64,000 nucleotides of DNA from Macrolepiota albuminosa (taxonomy: Eukaryota > Basidiomycota > Agaricomycetes > Agaricales > Agaricaceae): contig JAMWFC010000046.1 in NCBI GenBank assembly GCA_027475525.1, forward strand, positions 2,728,001 through 2,792,000, written 5' to 3'. The notes beneath the pieces are model-generated. The model worked only from the letters and a program-made list of their open reading frames with translations. It ran no database searches and was not told where the DNA came from. This document shows positions 22,381 to 33,612 of the stretch, piece after piece (positions within the stretch are counted from its first letter, which is position 1; the number at the start of each line of letters is the position of its first letter). Made by a program: the position numbers and the translations under genes.

Positions 22381-23339
22381 TGATAGGACCCCATACAGGA
22401 GCAGCGCATCAACGGCAGGCGACGGCAGGCTCGGCACCGGCTCTGGAAACCTTGCCGCACTCGTTCCGAACTTAGCGCACGCGTTCTACCTATTTTAAGC
22501 CATTTCTGACGGCCGCGCACGGCAAGAAGCAGATCCAATCAGTGATAGCGCCGACGGCAGCAAGAATGACAACTGACAGATGGCATCAGTCACTGACGAC
22601 AGCGCTTAGCGAGAAGCCTGATGATCTATCAAAACTGACGGACAGCTTGGCGTTTGACCTTGGCGTCTGACACCGCTTAGCGTCTCGATTCGGCGCCTGA
22701 CATCACTAAGCACTTTGGACAGACAGAAGGGTGATGAATTGATGGTTTAGCTTCGCGATCTGTCGCCTGGCGTCGCTAAGGCTTTTGAATGGACGGTAGG
22801 GATCTGAAACCGTTGGAGCTACCCCTATGAAATTTCCCAGTTTACCGCACTCTGGCGTCATTAGCCACTGGCGACGGTGAACTCATTGTAGTATAAAAGT
22901 ACTTACCGATTTGTACATACAGGACAGACGAATAGACCAGAGTTTACTACTCCCCTTTCTTCAGTCTCCCTTACGATCAAGAGCTCATTCACGCTACGGT
23001 CGGCAACGTCAAACTTATCGGCAGTTGCAGACGTTCGCCAATACTCGACATACTCGCACCTTGCAACTACGGCAGGCATTATCGACGCTTAGACTTCGCT
23101 AAGCTTATCGTGCTCTTGCCGCTTACCTTTGCCATGTTCGCTTACCGCTCTTTCCTAGGCGCTTTACCTTAGTGCTTTACACTTGCCGACTCCGTTACCG
23201 ACTTTTCTCCTTTTTCACAGGCGCGTTCTCTGGGACCTGCCCGGGACTCCTCAAATCACTTATAGCACGCCCAACGCACACTCTTGGTATGGTAACACAG
23301 CAGTTACATTTGTTACTGACCAAACTTTGGGCGTCATCA
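22381..23339 (+). repeat. 5' LTR of element 1 (959 bp)
   Basis: It begins TGATAGGACCCC and ends GGCGTCATCA, with TGAT/ATCA terminal inverted ends. The same sequence reappears from 33613. The 5 bp before it are CATAC. The right flank is lost in a gap, so the target duplication cannot be confirmed. A TATAAAAG box at about 22892-22899 probably marks the start of transcription for the element. Confidence 0.88.
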
Positions 23340-23342
23340 AAT

Positions 23343-23360
23343 TGGAGCCCACCGTGAGGG
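23343..23360 (+). promoter_or_regulatory. primer binding site of element 1
   Basis: TGGAGCCCACCGTGAGGG lies 3 nt after the LTR end. Starting with TGG, it fits pairing to a tRNA 3' CCA end. Element 2 has the same site with one difference. I did not identify the tRNA. Confidence 0.7.
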
Positions 23361-23371
23361 ATCTCTAGGGC

Positions 23372-26186
23372 AGAATTCCGCCAGAAACCCGTCTCCAACG
23401 TAGGCGCCGCCTGCTAGACCAGTCGGCAGAAGGCATAGCTCCTTCCCACCCATCAACCCCACAACCACCTGGTGCCTTACCGGGTCTCTCTCTTGCCCAG
23501 GAACTACAGAACGCCACTGTAGACGCATTTCCTGATCTCTTCCCGCATTCCCTCGATTATAGCGCCGACGACCCCTTAGCGTCGCCATTTACCGTACCAC
23601 AACCAATCACTCCCATTACTCCGCTAACGCCTCTTTCACAACTCATCTCTCTTACCCCGTCGCCAATCTCTAGAACCCCTTCCCCACTACCGCTAACCGA
23701 ACTCGCCAACACAGTCGCTATGGAACAACAAGTTCAGCGCATGCCGCCACGCAACCACTTCTCGGCACCGAAATGGGACGAGACCAAGCCACGGGAGCTC
23801 TCCCAGTATTTCAAGGAGTTGGAGTATTTATTCAGAGATTGTAACATTACCGACCACACGCAGATGAAGGAGTACGCGGCAAGATACGTATCGTATGACA
23901 CGGCAGAGACATGGACAGGTTTGACCAAGTTTGCCACCTTTGTCCCTGCCGCCCCACCTGTTCCAGCCCAAGGCGCTTCGTATGAGGACTGGAAGACGGC
24001 AGTGATCCAGCTGTACCCTGGCGCAGAGGAGGCTACCCGATACACGGTAAACGAGCTCCAGAAACTAGTACAGGAATCGTTCGACAGTGGCACATCGTCT
24101 CTTGGCGCATTCTCCACGTATTACCGCGAGTTCCAGAAGATCGCTAGGTGGTTAGTACAGAACGGCAAGCTCTATATTAACGAGGAGCGTCGCCTGTTCC
24201 AGCAAGGCATCCCGACTTCACTGTGGACTCGTATTGCTCGTCGCCTAGAAATAGTTCATCAGGCTCATCACCCTGACGAGCCCTATAACGTTGCTGACGT
24301 CTTTGAAGCCGGTAAATGGGTTCTCAAGGGAACGGACACTGGCGTTGGGCTGCAGCACGCTAGGACGAGCCCACCACCTGAGCGAACTAACGGTATAATT
24401 CCCATCCCGCCTCCCACTACCGACTTCGTTAAGAAAGAAGAGCTCAATGCTGCTATTACCGCCGCTGTCGCTTCCGCTATGACACGTATAGAAACTATGA
24501 TTACCACCAATCTGACTGCTAACCGACCCGCTAACGTACCCGCACCTGGTCCTTGCCACTTCTGTGGGGAAATTGGCCATACCATGACTAGAGGACGCTG
24601 CGTTACCCTAGAAAACTACATTCGGCAAGGAAGGATTCGACGGGCTATCGACGGCAAGATAGTCCTCACCACTGGCGCCATCATTCCCAACTACCCAGAC
24701 AAGAAGTCCTTCCAGGAGCGAGTTGATGAGTGGCATAGGCGCAACCCAGGACAAATCGTTACCGGCACGCTATCTGGCAACGCCAACCCCGACCCAGAAC
24801 AGGCGACCCAACAGCAAATGGTTCACGAGGTCTTACATTTCGACAGTGTTGGCGACCATCCCACTTTCTCGTGGGAAGAACGTATCGCCAAGCTCCAACA
24901 GGAGTTGGATTCGCTTAAGAATCAGGTCTTTGATGGGGTTGAAGTTAAGCAGCCTAAACAACCTCTTAAAGGATACAAGCCAATGCCTCCCGCTAGCAAG
25001 CTACCGACTCCCACTCCTGCCACACCGCCTGCCACTACCCCTGCTACTGCTCCAGAACCATCGTCGACCGCTACCGCTCCTGAACCGCCTTTGCCGCCCC
25101 TCCATCCCTATTCAGGGATTCCTGACCGTTATCATGCTCCAGCACAACGAAACTTTGCCGCTCCCGAGAAACGTCCTGAGGGTGGCTACCAACCTACCGC
25201 GCCAATATTCAACATAGAAAAATCTAATCACGTCTTTAGCCGCATCATGAAAACCGCCGTCACCTTGTCAGTTGAAGAACTCTGCAGTATTGCTCCCGAC
25301 GTTCGCAACCAAGTCAAAACAGCAGTCACTCCCCAACAACCCTTGGCGACAGCCGTTGCCGAGGTTGATGAACTCGACGATGCGCTTCCTGGTTTCTCTG
25401 TTACCATTGACTCTCCTGACACCGATAAACCTCTTGACGACACCGTCGCTAACGCCACCTCTGTGGACCCAGTGGAGACCTACCTTAGGTCAGTGGACCA
25501 TGGAGAGAACCCCGCAATTCTTACCGTCGCTCAAGAATCACACGCTATCCGCTCAGTCGCGCTAACCGTAGACAATAAGCACGAGGTAGAGGCAATCTTA
25601 CCGTCGCTCAAGAATCACACGCTATCCGCTCAGTCGCGCTAACCGTAGACAATAAGCACGAGGTAGAGGCAATTGTGGATAGCGGGTCTCAGATTATTTC
25701 TATGGCAGCTGAAGTCGCTAACGATCTGGGCCTTATTTACGACCCTACCATTATACTAAACATGCAGAGTGCTAACGGCACGGTAGACAGATCCCTAGGA
25801 CTCGCCAAGAATGTGCCGTGCACCCTTGGCGACATTACGTTTTATCTTCAGATACACATCTTACGTTCACCAGCTTACGACCTACTACTTGGCCGTGCAC
25901 CCTTGGCGACATTACGTTTTATCTTCAGATACACATCTTACGTTCACCAGCTTACGACCTACTACTTGGCAGACCCTTTGACGTCTTGGCGCGATCAGTC
26001 GTCAAGACTGTTACCAACGACGAGACGACACTAACAATCAGCGACCCCAATTCCGGCATCCGACGAACGGTGCCAACGTTCCCTAGGGGACAACGAAAAG
26101 GCGCCCTTGCTAAGCTGCCGGAGTTTACCGACCAACACGCCAACGAACGACCCCACAGGTGTTTTCACAGACCATCGAGGAGGTGA
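23372..26186 (+). CDS. Gag-protease polyprotein of element 1
   Basis: The first ATG is at 23720 (MEQQVQRMPPRNHF), but the frame is open back to 23372 and the upstream 116 codons are similar to those of element 2, without any ATG. Gag shows a retrotransposon gag core (PRELSQYFKELEYLFRD, WKTAVIQLYPGAEEATRYT) and a zinc knuckle CHFCGEIGHTMTRGRC with spacing CX2CX4HX6C, two residues longer than usual before the last Cys. A Pro/Thr-rich linker follows, then an aspartic protease with IVDSGSQIISMA and YDLLLGRPFD. Duplications of 77 bp at 25519, 25816 and 26158 break the frame in the assembly. The frame ends at TGA (26184-26186, repeated at 26261-26263), overlapping the RT frame. Confidence 0.88.
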
Positions 26187-26232
26187 TTGGTGACGATCAT
26201 GGAGATGTAGCGCTAACGCTGGAATATGACCA

Positions 26233-29200
26233 TTGGTGTTTTCACAGACCATCGAGGAGGTGATTGGTGACGATCATGGAGATGTAGCGCTAACGCTGGA
26301 ATATGACCATTCAACTGGTCTTGTAACTGTTATGTCTACTGCTTTTCTTGACCAAGATGTTTTAACTACTTTACCCACTACCGACGCAGAGCTTTCCCAG
26401 AAAAATCAAAACATTACCGACTCCTCTCTTGCCTACTTGTACCTTACCGCTTCTGAATCATTTCAAAATATTGCGTCTACCGATACGTATCTCACTACCC
26501 TTCCCGGAGCCTCGTCTCCTGCCGTTCTTGGACTTGCCACCCCTCAGGCTACCGTTCCCCTTTCCACTTCTGTATATAACCAAGCTAACGCTCCCAAAAG
26601 GAAAGGGGTACAAGTCAAAAAGAAATATAAGCCAGTTGCGCTTAAAACAAAACCCATCGCTACGCACTCTCCTGAGACGTTTAGAATCGAGCGCCAGATC
26701 ATTGGCGATCCTCTTGCTGACATGCCGACCTTATCACCAAATCCGCCACCCTTTCGGCCCACAGGACGTTTTACCGCAGAATGCCAGCAACAGTTCGCCA
26801 AGAAGCATGACACAGGGTTCTTGACCAAAGATGAGTTAAACGTCCTTACCGATCTCGTCGCTAAGCAGGATAAAGCCTTCGCTTGGGAGGACTCAGAACG
26901 CGGCAGCCTACGTACAGACTTCTTCCCACCTGTGGTGATCCCGACCATTCCTCACGTGCCGTGGACTGAGCACAACCGACCGTTACCGCCTGGGATCGAA
27001 GCCAAGGTCTGCCAAATCATTAGGACCAAGATCAAGGCTGGCGTCTACGAGCCCTCCAATAGTTCTTACCACTCCTGTTGGTTCTGCGTCCTTAAAAAGA
27101 ATGGCAATCTACGCATAGTCCACAGTCTTGAGCCGCTGAATAGAGTTACTATACGACACTCTGGCGTACCGCCTTTCCCTGACCACTTTGCCGAGTCCTT
27201 TGCCGGGCGCATTTGTGGCGCCACCCTTGATCTCTACGTTGGCTACGATGAACGCTTAATACACCCTTCTTCCCGCGACCTCACTACTTTCCAAACTCCG
27301 TTTGGCGCCTTGCGCCTAGTTACCTTGCCGATGGGCTGGACAAACTCAGTCCCCATATTCCATGACGACATTACTTTCATCCTCCAACCTGAGATACCAC
27401 ACCATGTCCTTAGCTTCATTGATGACGTTGGCATCAAAGGTCCCAAAGACTGGCGACTCGTAAACGACTTACCGGCGACCCATCCCGACAACTCCAACAT
27501 TTGCTTAGCGCTATGGGAGTTTTTCCAGCTGCTCAATCGAGTTCTCCAACGTATGAAGTATAGCGGTGGTACCTTTAGCGGCCACAAACTCCTCTTATGC
27601 GCGCCAAGGTTCAAAATACTCGGTCACATCTGCACTCCCGACGGTCGTGTTCCCGACGAGTCTCGCTTAGCACTCCTGGAGCAATGGGGTCCTTGCCGCG
27701 ACTTATCTGAGGTTCGCGCCTTTCTCGGTACCGTTGGCGTTCTCAGGATATTCGTCAAAAACTTTGCCCATCGCGCACATGCTCTTAACCAACTCACCCG
27801 CGCCAACGAGCCCTTTGAATTTGGGCCAGACCAGGTCACTGCACAACGAGACTTAGTAAAAGCCCTACAAGACACCAAACCCCTAGTCCCCATCAACTAT
27901 AGCTCTGCCGACCCAGTTATCTTGGCGGTGGATACCTCGTACATTGCCGTTGGCTACTTCTTGTGCCAGTGCCTTAGCGACAATTGGAAACAGTTATCTT
28001 GGCGGTGGATACCTCGTACATTGCCGTTGGCTACTTCTTGTGCCAGTGCCTTAGCGACAATTGGAAACAGCGACGCTACAACCGCTTTGGGTCTATCACG
28101 CTAAACGACAGAGAGTCTCGCTACAGCCAGCCTAAGCTAGAACTCTATGGGCTCTTCAAAGCCTTCCGGTCGCTAAAGATGTATTTGATTGGCGTACGGA
28201 ACCTTATCGTTGAAGTCGACGCTAGGTACATCAAGGGCATGCTGCAGAATTCCGACATCCAGCCTTCCGCTAGCATGAACCGATGGGTAGTCGCTATCCT
28301 CATGTTTCACTTTGAGTTGGTACACGTCAAGAGCTCTTTCCACGGACCAGATGGACTCTCTAGGCGACCACGGCAGCCTGGCGACCCGGCAGTGGACCCA
28401 CAGGCTGATAGCGATTTCGAGGACTGGATCGACCGCTTACATGGTTTCGTGCACCTCATACAACAGCCAATCTCCCTACTACGACGACAAAAGCCTACCA
28501 GCATCCTGTTACATCCCATTGTCCCTTACCGCCCCGAGACCTTTAGCGCACCTCTCACATTCTACACGGCAAGCATTTTCGGTCAAAACGCACCACCAGT
28601 CAAAGTCGTACAAGAACCCCATCCGCTAAGAGAAGACAGCAGAAACCTGACCTACAATGCCGTTCCCTGAATCGCCAAGGCAATGGCGGAAGACAGTCGC
28701 TTGCTAGTAGTTGAACAATGGATACGAGACCTTAAGCGACCCCCAGACCTTACCGACGAACAATACGCGAAATTTATCCGCTATGCTACCTGTTTCTTCT
28801 TTACCGACAACCGACTTTGGCGATGACATCGAGATGGCACTCACAAGCTGATCATCAAGCCAGAAAGTCGCTTACGAGTCTTGCGCGCCATGCATGACGA
28901 GCTAGGACATAGAGGTCTGTACGCTACCCGAGCTTCTCTGTTAGAACGATTCTGGTGGCCACACGCTAGTGCCGACATCGCCTGGTACATTAGGACTTGC
29001 CACCTTTGCCAAATTCAACAGACGCGCCAAGTGCTCATCCCGCCAACCGTTGCAACGCCAGCTCCTCTCTTCAGCAAAATTTACGTCGATACCATGCACA
29101 TGCCCAAATCCGGTCACTACAAGTACATCATTCAAGGTCGTTGTTCGCTAATCCACTGGCCTGAATTTCGAATGCTCCAAAGAGAAAATACCGAGGCGGT

Positions 29201-30679
29201 CGCCAAGTGGCTATTTGAAGACGTCATTTGCCGTTGGGGAGCGCTAAGAGAAATCGTCACGGATAACGGTGCGCCCATTATCAAAGCGCTAACTTACCTC
29301 GCCAAGAAATACAACATTCACCACATTCGAGTATCTGGCTACAACAAACGCGCCAATGGCCTGGTAGAGAGACCACACTTTGACGTTCGGCAAGCGCTCT
29401 TCAAGGCAGTCGATGGCGACGAGTCTCGTTGGAGTGAAGCGACTTATTCAGTATTTTGGTCAGAAAGAGTTACTATTCGTAAGCGCATGGGTTGTTCTTC
29501 CTATTACGCGGCTACTGGCACCCATCCTTTACTCCCTGCCGACATCATAGAAGCAACCTACCTTCAGCCAGCACCCAATAGTATTTTAGCGACTACCAAC
29601 CTAATCGCCAGACGAGCTATTGATCTCCAGCGAAGGAAGGAAGATTTAGAGCGACTTCACGAGGTAGTCTTTAGCGCCCGTCGCCAAGCAGCCCTGCGAT
29701 TCGAAACCGAGCATAGCGCTACCATCAAAGATTACAACTTCCCGAGAGGAGCGCTAGTGCTCATGCGCAACTCCAAAATCAAAACTTCATACAATAAGAA
29801 AATGCGCCCACGCTATCTTGGACCTTTGGTAGTTATCTCACTTTGACGTTTGGCAAGCGCTCTTCAAGGCAGTCGATGGCGACGAGTCTCGTTGGAGTGA
29901 AGCGACTTATTCAGTATTTTGGTCGGAAAGAGTTACTATTCGTAAGCGCATGGGTTGTTCTCCCTATTACGCGGCTACTGGCACCCATCCTTTACTCCCT
30001 GCCGACATCATAGAAGCGACCTACCTTCAGCCAGCACCCAATATTACGCGGCTACTGGCACCCATCCTTTACTCCCTGCCGACATCATAGAAGCGACCTA
30101 CCTTCAGCCAGCACCCAATAGTATCTTAGCGACTACCAACCTAATCGCCAGACGAGCTATTGATCTCCAGCGAAGGAAGGAAGATTTAGAGCGACTTCAC
30201 GAGGTAGTCTTTAGCGCCTGTCGCCAAGCAGCCCTGCGATTCAAAACCGAGCATAGCGCTACCATCAAAGATTACAACTTCCCGAGAGGAGCGCTAGTGC
30301 TCATGTGCAACTCCAAAATCGAAACTTCATACAATAAGAAAATGCGCCCGCGCTATCTTGGACCTTTGGTAGTTATCTCTCGTAACCGTGGAGGCGCTTA
30401 CGTGCTCTGTGAATTAGATGGTTCAGTACTACATCGACCTGTTGCCACTTTTTCTCTCGTAACCGTGGAGGCGCTTACGTGCTCTGTGAATTAGATGGTT
30501 CAGTACTACATCGACCTGTTGCCACTTTTCGCCTATTGCCGTATCTCGCCAGAGAACAGATTGACTTGCCGTTGGAAGCGCTAGATATCGACACCGCCAA
30601 GCTTAGAGAACTTGAAGAAACCGAAATATTGGACGATGATGACTTACCGACTCTGGTTGAAGAAGAAGAAAATGATTAG
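26233..30679 (+). CDS. RT-RNase H-integrase polyprotein of element 1
   Basis: Domains in order are reverse transcriptase (about 26995-27500: LDLYVGYDE, FQTPFGALRLVTLPMGW, and the catalytic FIDD instead of the usual YxDD), RNase H (LAVDTSYIAVGYF, LELYGLF, VEVDARYIKG) and integrase, with an HHCC zinc site (HDELGHRGLYA to CHLC) and the catalytic triad (YVDTMHMP, VTDNGAP, NGLVERPH). A GPY/F-like segment RYLGPLVVISRNRGGAY is near the end; no chromodomain is seen. Two in-frame TGA codons lie between RNase H and integrase, at about 28668 and just before 28827. Duplications at 27914, 29965 and 30377 and the 463-bp repeat add artificial breaks. The RT frame is -1 relative to gag-protease. Confidence 0.92.
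29376..30380. repeat. imperfect 463-bp duplication of the integrase 3' region
   Basis: The integrase segment starting near 29376 reappears at 29839 (offset 463) with scattered single-base differences, most of them CpG transitions. The join at 29839 is abrupt, in the middle of the GPY/F-like segment. A 77-bp duplication then follows inside the second copy. This looks like a contig from another copy of the element pasted after the first. Confidence 0.8.
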
Positions 30680-31107
30680 AAAAGAATATTATTGATAAGC
30701 TCCTTTTTCTATTACTTACTTTACTTATCTCTCTTGCCGATACTTACTGTACTATATCCAACAGACAATTCTTTACATAGTCAAGTCGCAGCGCTAGCGT
30801 GTCGCCAACGCTTAGCGCATTGCGCAACTCTCGCCAAGGGTTTTTCGCTATGATGATTTACTGAGCGTTTCCCTTTTCCTCAAAATTTGTCTAAGTCCCT
30901 CACATATTACTGTTCTTGCTAAGACCTACCTCAGAATACTTACCGCTTGCTTTCTCTTTGCTATACTTTCCTTGCTCTCTGCCGCTACGCTAACTCAGAT
31001 TATTGGACTCAATTCCTCCACTTGGCAGGGAAACACCAAAATTATATAAAAAAATCGAGGCGCCAACAAAAATATATGTACAAACGGCCTATCTACCCTA
31101 AGGTCCG
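30680..31107. other. convergent 3' region between pol and cargo gene, element 1
   Basis: About 430 bp without an ORF. It holds the 3' ends of pol (plus) and of the opposite-strand cargo gene (minus). The words ATGATGATTTACTGAG near 30850-30870 are conserved in element 2 (minus strand, about 41015-41030), which fixes where the two elements correspond. Confidence 0.5.
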
Positions 31108-33443
31108 TCAGTCTTCGCCATCGGAGAGCGGCAGGGAGTCGTCGAAAGGCAAGAGGTCGCCAACCTGAACATGGTTGAGGGCTTGCCACTCTAGCGCCTC
31201 ATTACAGTCGGCTTGGTACTCTTGCAGCGCATCCATACTACGGGTCAAATTAGAGTATCGAAGTCGCGACGCCATGATTTGTTGCCGGGCTCGTTCGCGC
31301 TCGCGACCCAATACTGCATGCATGCTTGCCGCACGTACCGCCATCCGCTCTATAACCTGGGGCGGGTACAAGGCGACCACAGGATAGACCAAGTCTTCCC
31401 CCAGCCACTCATAAGAGTCGCCAGCAACTCTTGGCTGAGGCTGGGGGGTCCATGACAAAGGGCCACTTGAGCTCGTCCAGTGCTGCATGGCTAAGTCGCC
31501 CTCACTTACCCAGGGGGCGGCAGGCTCCACTGTCGGCAACTCCTGGGACTCGGCAAGCTCCACCGTCGGCAACTCCTGGGACTCGCCAGGTATCTCCCGC
31601 AATGTCTCATCCAAGTCGCCCTCGGCATCCTCATCCACCTGTTCCTTCCCTGGCGACCCCTGGCCCGTCTCTTCCGACTTCTCAACATCCTCAGGCGCCA
31701 CCATTTCAACGTCCTCCGCTGCCGACCCCGTTTGAGCGCCAACGTTGGACGGGCCAGCAGACGCGCCATCCGCCAAGTCAATTGGAGACAGCAGTTTACT
31801 GGGACCTGCCTCTCCGCTAGGAGGGGGCAGGCGACTCGCGGCAAGGGCCTGTTCCAACTCCTTCATCTCCCTGTCCTCAGCACTTGGAGAGGGGGATGGC
31901 GACTCGATGCGTACGCGTTTGGCCTTACCCTTGCCCTTGCTTGGGGAGGAGGCTTTGCGTTTTTCCTGGTGCTCGCCAGCGCCGCGCTTGCTGACCAATT
32001 CCAATTCATCTCCTTGGCGCGTCGGCAGCGCCAAGGAGGACTTGCTGATCTTCGCCGCCCTCCCAGCGGCAACCTCCCTACGTTCCCCCTCAACAAACTC
32101 CCTCGCCCGCTTGACCAAAACCGCCCGGGAAAAAGTCTTCTCGACAAAGACATCAGGCGCGCCGCCACGCTCACGACTCTTGGCGCCATCGATTGTACAA
32201 GCACGCTTAAGAGTGCCGCAGCGGTAACAGGGTTGGGCGCCAGTGGAGAACCAGCAACTTTCGGGGTCGTTATCGGCCCAGCATTTATCACACTACTTTG
32301 CTTGAGAACAAAAATCATACGAAAAGGCTAAGACAACTTACCGCTCCACGTGAATCTTTGAACTCCTGGCGCGTCGCCAGGGAAACCGTGCGCTTGTTCT
32401 TCATCTCAGGAATCTCCACTCCTCCCTCAATGCCCTCATCCATCACTACATCTTCCCGGCGCGGCAAGAGCAGACCCTTCAACTCCTTGTCGTCGAAAGT
32501 GGTCTGACTAGGGAGCTGGGAGAGAGTCAGTAGAAGGTCGGCAAGAGCAGACCCTTCAACTCCTTGTCGTCGAAAGTGGTCTGACTAGGGAGCTGGGAGA
32601 GAGTCAGTAGAAGGTCGGCAAAGTGTCACAACGGCATACCTCATATTGAGGACCCTTCCCCTTGTGAGACTAGCAAAAGTTAACATCGGTAAGAAGAAAC
32701 GCCAACGACGGCAGACTCACCTTTTTCTTCAAAGCCTTGCCAGGCTTTGAAGGCGAACCCTGTGTGCCTGCCGGCAGTGTGGGGCTCTGAACACTGCCGG
32801 CGCGAGACCCCTTGCTGGAACCCTCGGCAACGGACTCCTTCTTCTGCTCCTTGGCGAGCTCTGCCCTTGCCACCGCCAAGGAGTGCGCGGCAGCGGCAGC
32901 GGCAGCCTCCTCCTGCTCTTGCTCGATCTGCAATCGAGCAAGAGGCTCCAATACCTCTTGCTTGCTACGGGGGGATAGTTCAGTCCATAGCTAGAGAAGG
33001 AAAGGTCAGAAGCTACTTACTCGGTTGCCGATGCGCTTACGGTCATCGGCAACGCGCCAGAAAGAATATCCTCCAGCTCATCTTCGATGGTGGGGACAGG
33101 GGGAGGCACCTAGGTAAAAATCAGCTAAGCGACATGGCAGGCAGCAGAAACAACTTACGAAGCGGGAGAATGGCGCCAACCACTCGGCGCCACGATTATC
33201 GACATACCGGGCATGACACCACTCCCGCACCTCGATCTCGCGATCCCAGCCAACGCCAAGGACCCTCACCTCATACCATCGCTCCAGTAACTTCATCACG
33301 CCAACCACAAGATTTTGAGACGCCTCGGCGCCAACGCCCTCGATGTGCCGAATGAACCAGTTCGCCTTGGCGATGTATGCGTAGGCGGCTTCCTGGGCAG
33401 CCTGAGAAGGAACGGGGGGCGGAGTTGGAATACGGAAGGACAT
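31108..33443 (-). CDS. opposite-strand cargo gene of element 1, six-Cys Zn2Cys6-like protein
   Basis: Six exons read in frame: 33443-33159, 33109-33041, 32990-32721, 32669-32640, 32515-32342 and 32292-31108. Exon 1 gives a helical module ending EIEVREWCHARYVDNRGAEW. Exon 3 is Ala/Glu/Lys-rich and coiled-coil-like. Exon 5 codes 58 residues (TTFDDKELKGLL to SRGA). Exon 6 opens directly with CDKC, giving CX2CX8CX8CX2CX6C, like the fungal Zn2Cys6 DNA-binding cluster but with eight instead of six residues in the first loop. A disordered basic/acidic region follows, then a C-terminal block (GDSYEWLGEDLVYPV to EALEWQALNHVQVGDLLP). Element 2 codes a homologue with the same exon order. The start lies 170 bp from the 3' LTR and reads away from it. 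DNA binding is inferred. One 77-bp duplication sits at the exon 5 acceptor. Confidence 0.8.
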
Positions 33444-33603
33444 ATTTTTATTGTTGAGCGCCAGGAAAAGATGGGGAGAAGAAACGAAGTCCAAATTCAC
33501 GTGCCAGGACTATAAACAAAATCTCAAGAACGCACGGACCACCTGTCACAAAAGCGGTAACGGTAGCCTTATTTGGTGACTGAGGACAGTCAATTTTTCA
33601 GTT

Positions 33604-33612
33604 GGGGGGAGA
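33604..33612 (+). promoter_or_regulatory. polypurine tract of element 1
   Basis: GGGGGGAGA lies immediately before the 3' LTR, preceded by CAATTTTTCAGTT. Element 2 has the same block (CAGTTGGGGAGAGA) before its 3' LTR. It primes plus-strand DNA synthesis in the family. Confidence 0.8.

Noticed and set aside
26158..26312. Element 1 pol called a multi-frameshift pseudogene
   Set aside because: Most shifts coincide with 77-bp duplications; removing one copy restores the frame. Only TGA codons and the -1 overlap remain.
31431..31820. Pro/Thr-rich plus-strand frame inside element 1
   Set aside because: Shadow of the opposite-strand cargo gene, which has homologous exons in element 2.
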